Part shown: positions 46,701 to 58,690 of the stretch, in pieces
Layout of the letters: each line of letters begins with the position of its first letter
Numbering within the stretch: position 1 is the first letter of the stretch
NCBI GenBank assembly: GCA_944548615.1
Contig: CALYMY010000059.1
Span: 1-64,000 of the forward strand
Length of the DNA stretch: 64,000 bases
Direction: 5' to 3'
Source of the DNA: Micropterix aruncella
Taxonomy: Eukaryota; Arthropoda; Insecta; Lepidoptera; Micropterigidae
Translations under genes and position numbers: made by a program
The notes under the pieces: generated by a model
The model's input: the letters and a program-made list of their open reading frames with translations, nothing else
Told to the model about the DNA's origin: nothing
The model's database searches: none

Positions 46701-48797
46701 GTTGGTTCGAAATTTCAATTTTCAAATCTGACAGTTGGTTCGAAATTTGAATTTTCAAATTTGACAGTTGGTTCGAAATTTGAATTTTCAAATCTGACAG
46801 TTGGTACGAAATTTGAATTTTCAAATTTGACAGTTGGTTCGAAATTTGAATTTTCAAATCTGACAGTTGGTTCGAAATTTGAATTTTCAAATTTGACAGT
46901 TGGTTCGAAATTCAAATTTTCAAATCTGACAGTTGGTTCGAAATTTGAATTTTCAAATGTGACAGTTGGTTCGAAATTTGAATTTTCAAATCTGACAGTT
47001 GGTTCGAAATTTGAATTTTCAAATCTGACAGTTGGTTCAAAATTTGAATTTTCAAATCTGACAGTTGGTTCGAAATTTGAATTTTCAAATGTGACAGTTG
47101 GTTCGAAATTTCAATTTTCAAATCTGACAGTTGGTTCGAAATTTGAATTTTCAAATTTGACAGTTGGTTCGAAATTTGAATTTTCAAATCAGACAGTTGG
47201 TTCGAAATTTGAATTTTCAAATTTGACAGTTGGTTCGAAATTTGAATTTTCAAATCTGACAGTTGGTTCGAAATTTGAATTTTCAAATTTGACAGTTGGT
47301 TCGAAATTCAAATTTTCAAATCTGACAGTTGGTTCGAAATTTGAATTTTCAAATTTGACAGTTGGTTCGAAATTCAAATTTTCAAATGTGACAGTTGGTT
47401 CGAAATTTCAATTTTCAAATCTGACAGTTGGTTCGAAATTTGAATTTTCAAATTTGACAGTTGGTTCGAAATTTGAATTTTCAAATTTGACAGTTGGTTC
47501 GACATTTGAATTTTCAAATCTGACAGTTGGTTCGAAATTTAAATTTTCAAATTTGACAGTTGGTTCGAAATACGAATTTTCAAATTTGACAGTTGGTTCG
47601 AAATTTGAATTTTCAAATCTGACAGTTGGTTCGAAATTTGAATTTTCAAATTTGACAGATGGTTCGAAATTTGAATTTTCAAATCTGACAGTTGGTTCGA
47701 AATTTGAATTTTCAAATTTGACAGTTGGTTCGAAATTCAAATTTTCAAATCTGACAGTTGGTTCGAAATTTGAATTTTCAAATGTGACAGTTGGTTTGAA
47801 ATTCGAATTTTCAAATCTGACAGTTGGTTCGAAATTTGAATTTTCAAATTTGACAGTTGGTTCGAAATTTGAATTTTCAAATCTGACAGTTGGTTCGAAA
47901 TTTGAATTTTCAAATTTGACAGTTGGTTCGAAATTTGAATTTTCAAATTTGACAGTTGGTTCGACATTTGAATTTTCAAATCTGACAGTTGGTTCGAAAT
48001 TTGAATTTTCAAATTTGACAGTTGGTTCGAAATTCGAATTTTCAAATCTGACAGTTGGTTCGAAATTTGAATTATCAAATCTGACAGTTGGTTCGAAATA
48101 TGAATTTTCAAATTTGACAGTTCGTTCGAAATTTGAATTTTCAAATCTGACAGTTGGTTCGAAATTTGAATTTTCAAATTTGACAGTTGGTTCGAAATTT
48201 GAATTTTCAAATCTGAGAGTTGGTTCGAAATTTGAATTTTCAAATTTGACAGTTGGTTCGAAATTCAAATTTTCAAATCTGACAGTTGGTTCGAAATTTG
48301 AATTTTCAAATTTGACAGTCGGTTCGAAATATGACAGTCGGATCGAAATTTGAATTTTCAAATCTGACAGTTGGTTCGAAATTTGAATTTTCAAATTTGA
48401 CAGTTCGTTCGAAATTTGAATTTTCAAATCTGACAGTTGGTTCGAAATTTGAATTTTCAAATTTGACAGTTGGTTCGAAATTTGAATTTTCTAATCTGAC
48501 AGTTGGTTCGAAATTTGAATTTTCAAATTTGACAGTTGGTTCGAAATTTGAATTTTCAAATGTGACAGTTGGTTCGAAATTTGAATTTTCAAATTTGACA
48601 GTTGGTTCGAAATTTGAATTTTCAAATTTGACAGTTGGTTCGAAATTTGAATTTTCAAATCTGACAGTTGGTTCGAAATTTGAATTTTCAAATTTGACAG
48701 TTGGTTCGAAATTCAAATTTTCAAATCTGACAGTTGGTTCGAAATTTGAATTTTCAAATTTGACAGTCGGTTCGAAATATGACAGTCGGATCGACGG
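43735..48797 (+). repeat. 33-bp satellite, forward block (about 153 monomers)
   Basis: Contains the junction at about 46696 between two 5398-bp segments (41298-46695 and 46696-52093) that match almost base for base. Confidence 0.95.
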
Positions 48798-49132
48798 ATG
48801 ACATGGCTGCTGCACCCAGGGTTGGCTCCCGACGAGGGAACTCCTCAACGGTCAACCGTAGAGACGTGAAATTTGGTATAGGCATTCCATTATGATGGCA
48901 ATTACTAAGTTCCACCATAACATGGCTGCTGCACCCAGGGTTGGCTCCCGACGAGGGAACTCCTCAACGGTCAATCGTAGAGACGTGAAATTTGGTATAG
49001 GCATTCCATTATGATGGCAATGACTAAGTTCCACCATGACATGGCTGCTGCACCCAGGGTTAGCTCCCGACGAGGGAACTCCTCAACGGTCAACCGTAGA
49101 GACGTGAAATTTGGTATAGCCATTCCATTATG
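48798..49132 (+). repeat. 119-bp satellite run (2.8 units)
   Basis: Copy of 43400-43734 at +5398. Confidence 0.9.
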
Positions 49133-52100
49133 TTTCGAAATTTGAATTTTCAAATTTGACAGTTGGTTCGAAATTTGAATTTTCAAATCTGACAGTTGGT
49201 TCGAAATTTGAATTTTCAAATTTGACAGTTGGTTCGAAATTCAAATTTTCAAATCTGACGGTTGGTTCGAAATTTGAATTTTCAAATTTGACAGTTGGTT
49301 CGAAATTCAAATTTTCAAATGTGACAGTTGGTTCGAAATTTCAATTTTCAAATCTGACAGTTGGTTCGAAATTTGAATTTTCAAATTTGACAGTTGGTTC
49401 GAAATTTGAATTTTCAAATTTGACAGTTGGTTCGACATTTGAATTTTCAAATCTGACAGTTGGTTCGAAATTTGAATTTTCAAATCTGACAGTTGGTTCG
49501 AAATTTGAATTTTCAAATTTGACAGTTGGTTCGAAATATGAATTTTCAAATCTGACAGTCGGTTCGAAATTTGAATTTTCAAATCTGACAGTTGGTTCGA
49601 AATATGAATTTTCAAATTTGACAGTTCGTTCGAAATTTGAATTTTCAAATTTGACAGTTGGTTCGAAATTTGAATTTTCAAATCTGACAGTTGGTTCGAA
49701 ATTTGAATTTTCAAATTTGACAGTTGGTTCGAAATTTGAATTTTCAAATCTGACAGTTGGTTCGAAATTTGAATTTTCAAATTTGACAGTTGGTTCGAAA
49801 TTTGAATTTTCAAATCTGACAGTTGGTTCGAAATTTGAATTTTCAAATTTCACAGTTGGTTCGAAATTCAAATTTTCAAATCTGACAGTTGGTTCGAAAT
49901 TTGAATTTTCAAATTTGACAGTTGGTTCGAAATTCAAATTTTCAAATGTGACAGTTGGTTCGAAATTTCAATTTTCAAATCTGACAGTTGGTTCGAAATT
50001 TGAATTTTCAAATTTGACAGTTGGTTCGAAATTTGAATTTTCAAATTTGACAGTTGGTTCGACATTTGAATTTTCAAATCTGACAGTTGGTTCGAAATTT
50101 AAATTTTCAAATTTGACAGTTGGTTCGAAATACGAATTTTCAAATTTGACAGTTGGTTCGAAATTTGAATTTTCAAATCTGACAGTTGGTTCGAAATTTG
50201 AATTTTCAAATTTGACAGATGGTTCGAAATTTGAATTTTCAAATCTGACAGTTGGTTCGAAATTTGAATTTTCAAATTTGACAGTTGGTTCGAAATTCAA
50301 ATTTTCAAATCTGACAGTTGGTTCGAAATTTGAATTTTCAAATGTGACAGTTGGTTTGAAATTCGAATTTTCAAATCTGACAGTTGGTTCGAAATTTGAA
50401 TTTTCAAATTTGACAGTTGGTTCGAAATTTGAATTTTCAAATCTGACAGTTGGTTCGAAATTTGAATTTTCAAATTTGACAGTTGGTTCGAAATTTGAAT
50501 TTTCAAATTTGACAGTTGGTTCGACATTTGAATTTTCAAATCTGACAGTTGGTTCGAAATTTGAATTTTCAAATTTGACAGTTGGTTCGAAATTCGAATT
50601 TTCAAATCTGACAGTTGGTTCGAAATTTGAATTATCAAATCTGACAGTTGGTTCGAAATTCAAATGTTCAAATCTGACAGTTGGTTCGAAATTTGAATTT
50701 TGAAATGTTACAGTTGGTTCGAAATTTCAATTTTCAAATGTGACAGTTGGTTTGAAATTTGAATTTTCAAATTTGACAGTTGGTTCGAAATTTGAATTTT
50801 CAAATTTGACAGTTGGTTCGAAATATGAATTTTCAAATCTGACAGTCGGTTCGAAATTTGAATTTTCAAATCTGACAGTTGGTTTGAAATTTGAATTTTC
50901 AAATTTGACAGTTCGTTCGAAATTTGAATTTTCAAATCTGACAGTTGGTTCGAAATTTGAATTTTCAAATTTGACAGTTGGTTCGAAATTTGAATTTTCT
51001 AATCTGACAGTTGGTTCGAAATTTGAATTTTCAAATCTGACAGTTGGTTCGAAATTTGAATTTTCAAATGTGACAGTTGGTTCGAAATTTGAATTTTCAA
51101 ATTTGACAGTTGGTTCGAAATTTGAATTTTCAAATCTGACAGTTGGTTCGAAATTTGAATTTTCAAATCTGACAGTTGGTTCGAAATTTGAATTTTCAAA
51201 TTTGACAGTTGGTTCGAAATTTGAATTTTCAAATCTGACAGTTGGTTCGAAATTTGAATTTTCAAATTTGACAGTTGGTTCGAAATTTGAATTTTCAAAT
51301 CTGACAGTTGGTTCGAAATTTGAATTTTCAAATTTGACAGTTGGTTCGAAATTTAAATTTTCAAATCTGACAGTTGGTTCGAAATTTGAATTTTCAAATG
51401 TGACAGTTGGTTTGAAATTTGAATTTTCAAATCTGACAGTTGGTTCGAAATTTGAATTTTCAAATTTGACAGTTGGTTCGACATTTGAATTTTCAAATCT
51501 GACAGTTGGTTCGAAATTTGAATTTTCAAATTTGACAGTTGGTTCGAAATTCGAATTTTCAAATCTGACAGTTGGTTCGAAATTTGAATTATCAAATCTG
51601 ACAGTTGGTTCGAAATTCAAATATTCAAATCTGACAGTTGGTTCGAAATTTGAATTTTGAAATGTTACAGTTGGTTCGAAATTTCAATTTTCAAATGTGA
51701 CAGTTGGTTTGAAATTTGAATTTTCAAATTTGACAGTTGGTTCGAAATTTGAATTTTCAAATCTGACAGTTGGTTCGAAATTTGAATTTTCAAATTTGAC
51801 AGTTGGTTCGAAATTTGAATTTTCAAATCTGACAGTTGGTTCGAAATTTGAATTTTCAAATTTGACAGTTGGTTCGAAATTCAAATTTTCAAATCTGACA
51901 GTTGGTTCGAAATTTGAATTTTCAAATGTGACAGTTGGTTCGAAATTTGAATTTTCAAATCTGACAGTTGGTTCGAAATTTGAATTTTCAAATTTGACAG
52001 TTGGTTCGAAATTTGAATTTTCAAATCTGACAGTTGGTTCGAAATTCGAATTTTCAAATCTGACAGTTGGTTCGAAATTTGAATTATCAAATCTGACAGT

Positions 52101-52432
52101 TGGTTCGAAATTCAAATATTCAAATCTGACAGTTGGTTCGAAATTTGAATTTTGAAATGTTACAGTTGGTTCGAAATTTCAATTTTCAAATCTGACAGTT
52201 GGTTCGAAATTTGAATTTTCAAATTTGACAGTTGGTTCGAAATTCAAATTTTCAAATCTGACAGTCGGTTCGAAATTTGAATGTTCAAATTTGACAGTTG
52301 GTTCGAAATTTGAATTTTCAAATCTGACAGTTGGTTCGAAATTTGAATTTTCAAATTTGACAGTTGGTTCGAAATTTGAATTTTCAAATCTGACAGTCGG
52401 TTCGAAATTTGAATTTTCAAATTTGACATTTG
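49133..52432 (+). repeat. 33-bp satellite, last forward block (about 100 monomers)
   Basis: Copy of 35232-38531 at +13901. After it no further 33-bp monomers are seen to the end of the window. Confidence 0.95.
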
Positions 52433-52888
52433 GTGAAATTTGGTATAGGCATTCCATTATGATGGCAATTACTAAGTTCCACCATGACATGGCTGCTGCA
52501 CCCAGGGTTGGCTCCCGACGAGGGAACTCCTCAACGGTCAACCGTAGAGACGTGAAATTTGGTATAGGCATTCCATTATGATGGCAATTACTAAGTTCCA
52601 CCATGACATGGCTGCTGCACCCAGGGTTGGCTCCCGACGAGGGAACTCCTCAACGGTCAACCGTAGAGACGTGAAATTTGGTATAGGCATTCCATTATGA
52701 TGGCAATTACTAAGTTCCACCATGACATGGCTGCTGCATCCAGGATTGGCTCCCGACGAGGGAACTCCTCAACGGTCAACCGTAGAGACGTGAAATTTGG
52801 TATAGGCATTCCATTATGATGGCAATTACTAAGTTCCACCATGACATGGCTGCTGCACACAGCGTTGGCTCCCGACGAGGGAACTCCT
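52433..52888 (+). repeat. 119-bp satellite run (3.8 units)
   Basis: Tandem 119-bp units, each with the small dyad ACGGTCAACCGT. The run stops in the middle of a unit at gggaactcct, where the 166-bp array begins. Confidence 0.92.
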
Positions 52889-54594
52889 GAACATAGAAAT
52901 TGTTATGAATAAATGTCATTTTTCGAAAAAGACCGTGATAGAGTAAATCAAACGCGTTACGGTGTATGGGCAGAACGAAGGCCTTTGAAATCTCTACGAA
53001 ATGGCATTTTCGAAATTTTGAGATTTTGAAATTTTTTATATAAACTTTCATTTTGAACATAGAAATTGTTATGAAAAAATCACATTTGTCACAAAAGAAC
53101 GAGATAGAGTAAACCTACCGCGTTGCGGTCTTTGGCGAGATCGACACTCCGCTTAAGCTCTACAAAATGGCATTTTTGAAATTTTGACATTTTGAAAAAT
53201 TTTATATAAAATTTCATTTTAAACATAGAAATTGTTATGAAAAAATCACATTTTTCGAAAAAGATCGTGATAAAGTAAACCTATAGCGTTACGGCGTTCG
53301 GACAGAACGACGGCCTTGGTAATCTCTACAAAATGGCATTTTCGAAATTTTGATATTTTGAAATTTTTTATATAAACTTTAATTTTGAACATAGAAATTG
53401 TTATGAATTAATGACATTTTTCGAAAAAGACCGTGATAGAGGAAATGAAACGCGTTACGGTGTTCAGGCAGAACGAAGGCCTTTGAAATCTCTACGAAAT
53501 GGCATTTTCGAAATTTTGACATTTTGAAATTTTTTATATAAACTTTCATTTTGAACATAGAAATTGTCATGAAAAAATCACATTTTTCACAAAAGAACGA
53601 GATAGAGTAAACCTATCGCGTTGCGGTCTTTGGCGAGATCGACACCCCGCTTAAGCTCTACAAAATGGCATTTTTGAAATTTTGACATTTTGAAAAATTT
53701 TATATAAAATTTAATTTTAAACATAGAAATTATTATGAAAAAATCACATTTTTCGAAAAAGATCGTGATAGAGTAAACCTATAGCGTTACGGCGTTCGGA
53801 CAGAACGACGGCCTTGGTAATCTCTACAAAATGGCATTTTCGAAATTTTGAGATTTTGAAAAATTTTATATAAAATTTCATTTTAAACATAGAAATTGTT
53901 ATGAAAAAATCACATTTTTCGAAAAAGATCGTGATAGAGTAAACCTATAGCGTTACAGCGTTCGGACAGAACGACGGCCTTGGTAATCTCTACAAAATGG
54001 CATTTTCGAAATTTTGACATTTTGAAATTTTTTATATAAACTTTAATTTTGAACATAGAAATTGTTATGAATTAATGACATTTGTCGAAAAAGACCGTGA
54101 TAGAGTAAATGTAACGCGTTACGGTGTTCAGGCAGAACGAAGGCCTTTGAAATCTCTACGAAATGGCATTTTCGAAATTTTGACATTTTCAAATTTTTTA
54201 TATAAACTTTCATTTTGAACATAGAAATTGTTATGAAAAAATCACATTTTTCGAAATAAATCGAGATAGAGTAAACCTACCGCGTTGCGGTCTTTGGCGA
54301 GATCGACACCCCGCTTAAGCTCTACAAAATGGCATTTTTGAAATTTTGATATTTTGAAAATTTTTATATAAACTTTCATTTTGAACTTGGAAATTATTAT
54401 GAAAAAATCACATTTTTCGAAATAAATCGAGATAGAGTAAACCTAACGCGTTACGGTGTTTGGACAGAACGAAGGCCTTTGAAATCTCTACGAAATGGCA
54501 TTTTCGAAATTTTGACATTTTGAATTTTTTTATATAAACTTTCATTTTGAACATAGACATTGTTATGAAAAAATCACATTTTTCGAAATAAATT
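52889..54594 (+). repeat. 166-bp satellite array 1 (about 10 units)
   Basis: Units start at gaacatagaaattgttatga (52889, 53055, 53221, 53387 and so on, spacing 166). Three monomer types alternate: one with acgcgttacggtgt, one with ccgcgttgcggtctttggcg and one with tatagcgttacggcgttcgg. The length is close to one nucleosome repeat. The last unit is cut and followed by ggctcccgacg. Confidence 0.92.
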
Positions 54595-55310
54595 GGCTCC
54601 CGACGTTTGAGGGCTATTGCGCTAAAAGGCATCAATAGTCCTCCCTGTTTATTATTATCTAATAGAGTTTTGCTTTGCGCATCTAACGCTTCTTTTAATT
54701 TTCAAATCTGATTAATATTAACGGAATTATAGACGATTTAATATCTGTATAGGTATATTGATTTATCGATTTAACGGTTTTGTTTCCATAGTAACGAGCT
54801 CAGGCGGTGGCCCGACTCGCAATAGAATATTTATCGATTTAACGATTTCTGTTTCTATGGTAACTTCAGCCCTCGTCATACTTGCGAAAGTTTATTTATC
54901 GATTTTACGATTTTTGTTTTCAATAGTAGCGATCCGAGCCAAGGGAGTTTTAGTATTTTTCCCGCGGCTTCGTTTAATAAATTAAATATTATATTCTTTA
55001 TTTTATCATATACACACAAGCGAGGTGTCAAAAGATAGGGTTTTAGAACGCTTTTCATTTCATTGCTTCTGCTTTTTATCTCGTCTTCTTCTTCTTCTAT
55101 AATTACTTTTCAATACTATTTAATCTGTGCTTTTTCATTTTCATTTTCAGTGCCTTTGATCAACGAGAAGAGACAATATGGAGACCACAGAAATAGAAGT
55201 GCCGTTTCGGAATTTCGAAGAAATACCGGAACGAGCCAGAGATATTGCCCGCGAGGCGTTAAACGAATTAAAAGGAGTAAACAACCTACGGAAAGAGGTA
55301 CGTGACAAGG
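54595..55310 (+). repeat. Gene-derived 716-bp module, copy 1
   Basis: A non-satellite segment with three tatcgat boxes (54764, 54832, 54897) in three related 60-70 base sub-repeats, then an AT-rich stretch, a strong pyrimidine-rich splice acceptor ending at 55150, a short coding exon and a gtacgt donor at 55298. Copies 2 and 3 start at 57366 and 62223. The first 11 bases (ggctcccgacg) are 119-mer sequence. Confidence 0.85.
55178..55297 (+). CDS. Captured exon, copy 1: 40 codons with ATG and splice sites
   Basis: Acceptor tttcattttcag (AG at 55149-55150) is followed by 27 bases and an ATG in context agacaatatgg. The frame reads METTEIEVPFRNFEEIPERA, then RDIAREALNELKGVNNLRKE, up to donor GAG|GTACGT at 55297/55298. 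Composition is that of an ordinary charged, helical N-terminus, unlike the satellite frames. Without splicing, the frame runs on into the 119-bp satellite and stops after 16 more codons (TGA at 55346-55348). I do not recognise the parent gene. Only this first coding exon is present; no second exon is in the window. Confidence 0.6.
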
Positions 55311-56157
55311 ACGAGGGAACTCCTCAACGGTCAACCGTAGAGACGTGAAATTTGGTATAGGCATTCCATTATGATGGCAATTACTAAGTTCCACCATGAC
55401 ATGGCTGCTGCACCCAGGGTTGGCTCCCGACGAGGGAACTTCTCAACGGTCAACCGTAGAGACGTGAAATTTGGTATAGGCATTCCATTATGATGGCAAT
55501 TACTAAGTTCCACTATGACATGGCTGCTGCACCCAGGGTTGGCTCCCGACGAGGGAACTCCTCAACGGTCAACCGTAGAGACGTGAAATTTGGTATAGGC
55601 ATTCCATTATGATGGCAATTACTAAGTTCCACCATGACATGGCTGCTGCACCCAGGGTTGGCTCCCGACGAGGGAACTCCTCAACGATCAACCGTAGAGA
55701 CGTGAAATTTGGTATAGGCATTCCATTATGATGGCAATTACTAAGTTCCACCATGACATGGCTGCTGCACCCAGGGTTGGCTCCCGACGAGGGAACTCCT
55801 CAACGGTCAACCGTAGAGACGTGAAATTTGGTATAGGCATTCCATTATGACGGCAATTTCTAAGTTCCACCATGACATCGCTGCTGCACCCAGGGTTGGC
55901 TCCCGACGAGGGAACTCCTCAACGGTCAACCGTAGAGACGTGAAATTTGGTATAGGCATTCCATTATGATGGCAATTACTAAGTTCCACCATGACATGGC
56001 TGCTGCACCCAGGGTTGGCACCCGACGAGGGAACTCCTCAACGGTCAACCGTAGAGACGTGAAATTTGGTATAGGCATTCCATTATGATGGCAATTACTA
56101 AGTTCCACCATGACATGGCTGCTGCACCCAGGGTTGGCTCCCGACGAGGGAACTCCT
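55311..56157 (+). repeat. 119-bp satellite run (7.1 units)
   Basis: Begins at acgagggaactcc directly behind the module and stops mid-unit at gggaactcct before the next 166-bp array. Confidence 0.92.
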
Positions 56158-57365
56158 GAACATAGAAATTGTTATGAATAAATGTCATTTTTCGAAAAAG
56201 ACCGTGATAGAGTAAATCAAACGCGTTACGGTGTTTGGGCAGAACGAAGGCCTTTGAAATCTCTACGAAATGGCATTTTCGAAATTTTGACATTTTGAAA
56301 TTTTTTATATAAACTTTCATTTTGAACATAGAAATTGTTATGAAAAAATCACATTTTTCACAAAAGAACGAGATAGAGTAAACCTACCGCGTTGCGGTCT
56401 TTAGCGAGATCGACACCCCGCTTAAGCTCTACAAAATGGCATTTTTGACATTTTAACATTTTGAAAAATTTTATATAAAATTTCATTTTAAACATAGAAA
56501 TTATTATGAAAAAATCACATTTTTCGAAAAAGATCGTGATAGAGTAAACCTATAGCGTTACGGCGTTCGGACAGACCGACGGCCTTGGTAATCTCTACAA
56601 AATGGCATTTTCAAAATTTTGAGATTTTGAAAAATTTTATATAAAATTTCATTTTAAACATAGAAATTGTTATGAAAAAATCACATTTTTCGAAAAAGAT
56701 CGTGATAGAGTAAACCTATAGCGTTACAGCGTTCGGACAGAACGACGGCCTTGGTAATCTCTACAAAATGGCATTTTGGAAATTTTGACATTTTGAAATT
56801 TTTTATATAAACTTTAATTTTGAACATAGAAATTGTTATGAATTAATGACATTTTTCGAAAAAGACCGTGATAGAGTAAATGAAACGCGTTACGGTGTTC
56901 AGGCAGAACGAAGGCCTTTGAAATCTCTACGAAATGGCATTTTCTAAATTTTGACATTTTCAAATTTTTTATATAAACTTTCATTTTGAACATAGAAATT
57001 GTTATGAAAAAATCACATTTTTCGAAATAAATCGAGATAGAGTAGACCTACCGCGTTGCGGTCTTTGGCGAGATCGACACCCCGCTTAAGCTCTACAAAA
57101 TGGCATTTTTGAAATTTTGATATTTTGAAAATTTTTATATAAACTTTCATTTTGAACTTGGAAATTATTATGAAAAAATCACATTTTTCGAAATAAATCG
57201 AGATAGAGTAAACCTAACGCGTTACGGTGTTTGGACAGAACGAAGGCCTTTGAAATCTCTACGAAATGGCATTTTCGAAATTTTGACATTTTGAATTTTT
57301 TTATATAAACTTTCATTTTGAACATAGACATTGTTATGAAAAAATCACATTTTTCGAAATAAATT
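56158..57365 (+). repeat. 166-bp satellite array 2 (about 7 units)
   Basis: Same three monomer types and the same final truncated unit as array 1, with three fewer units. Confidence 0.92.
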
Positions 57366-58081
57366 GGCTCCCGACGTTTGAGGGCTATTGCGCTAAAAGG
57401 CATCAATAGTCCTCCCTGTTTATTATTATCTAATAGAGTTTTGCTTTGCGCATCTAACGCTTCTTTTAATTTTCAAATCTGATTAATATTAACGGAATTA
57501 TAGACGATTTAATATCTGTATAGGTATATTGATTTATCGATTTAACGGTTTTGTTTCCATAGTAACGAGCTCAGGCGGTGGCCCGACTCGCAATAGAATA
57601 TTTATCGATTTAACGATTTCTGTTTCTATGGTAACTTCAGCCCTCGTCATACTTGCGAAAGTTTATTTATCGATTTTACGATTTTTGTTTTCAATAGTAG
57701 CGATCCGAGCCAAGGGAGTTTTAGTATTTTTCCCGCGGCTTCGTTTAATAAATTAAATATTATATTCTTTATTTTATCATATACACACAAGCGAGGTGTC
57801 AAAAGATAGGGTTTTAGAACGCTTTTCATTTCATTGCTTCTGCTTTTTATCTCGTCTTCTTCTTCTTCTTTAATTACTTTTCAATACTATTTAATCTGTG
57901 CTTTTTCATTTTCATTTTCAGTGCCTTTGATCAACGAGAAGAGACAATATGGAGACCACAGAAATAGAAGTGCCGTTTCGGAATTTCGAAGAAATACCGG
58001 AACGAGCCAGAGATATTGCCCGCGAGGCGTTAAACGAATTAAAAGGAGTAAACAACCTACGGAAAGAGGTACGTGACAAGG
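57366..58081 (+). repeat. Gene-derived module, copy 2
   Basis: Distance 2771 from copy 1. One visible difference is cttctttaattac in place of cttctataattac near 57870. Confidence 0.85.
57949..58068 (+). CDS. Captured exon, copy 2
   Basis: Same 40-codon frame and splice sites as at 55178-55297, with no coding change seen. Confidence 0.6.
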
Positions 58082-58690
58082 ACGAGGGAACTCCTCAACG
58101 GTCAACCGTAGAGACGTGAAATTTGGTATAGGCATTCCATTATGATGGCAATTACTAAGTTCCACCATGACATGGCTGCTGCACCCAGGGTTGGCTCCCG
58201 ACGAGGGAACTTCTCAACGGTCAACCGTAGAGACGTGAAATTTGGTATAGGCATTCCATTATGATGGCAATTACTAAGTTCCACCATGACATGGCTGCTG
58301 CACCCAGGGTTGGCTCCCGACGAGGGAACTCCTCAACGGTCAACCGTAGAGACGTGAAATTTGGTATAGGCATTCCATTATGATGGCAATTACTAAGTTC
58401 CACCATGACATGGCTGCTGCACCCAGGGTTGGCTCCCGACGAGGGAACTCCTCAACGGTCAACCGTAGAGACGTGAAATTTGGTATAGGCATTCCATTAT
58501 GATGGCAATTACTAAGTTCCACCATGACATGGCTGCTGCATCCAGGATTGGCTCCCGACGAGGGAACTCCTCAACGGTCAACCGTAGAGACGTGAAATTT
58601 GGTATAGGCATTCCATTATGATGGCAATTACTAAGTTCCACCATGACATGGCTGCTGCACACAGCGTTGTCTCCCGACGAGGGAACTCCT
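58082..58690 (+). repeat. 119-bp satellite run (5.1 units)
   Basis: Ends mid-unit at gggaactcct as in the other runs. Its last two units share variants (catccaggattgg, cacacagcgttg) with the run at 52433-52888. Confidence 0.92.

Noticed and set aside
30849..52432. CRISPR array
   Set aside because: Units are contiguous with no unique spacers, and the sequence is a eukaryotic satellite.
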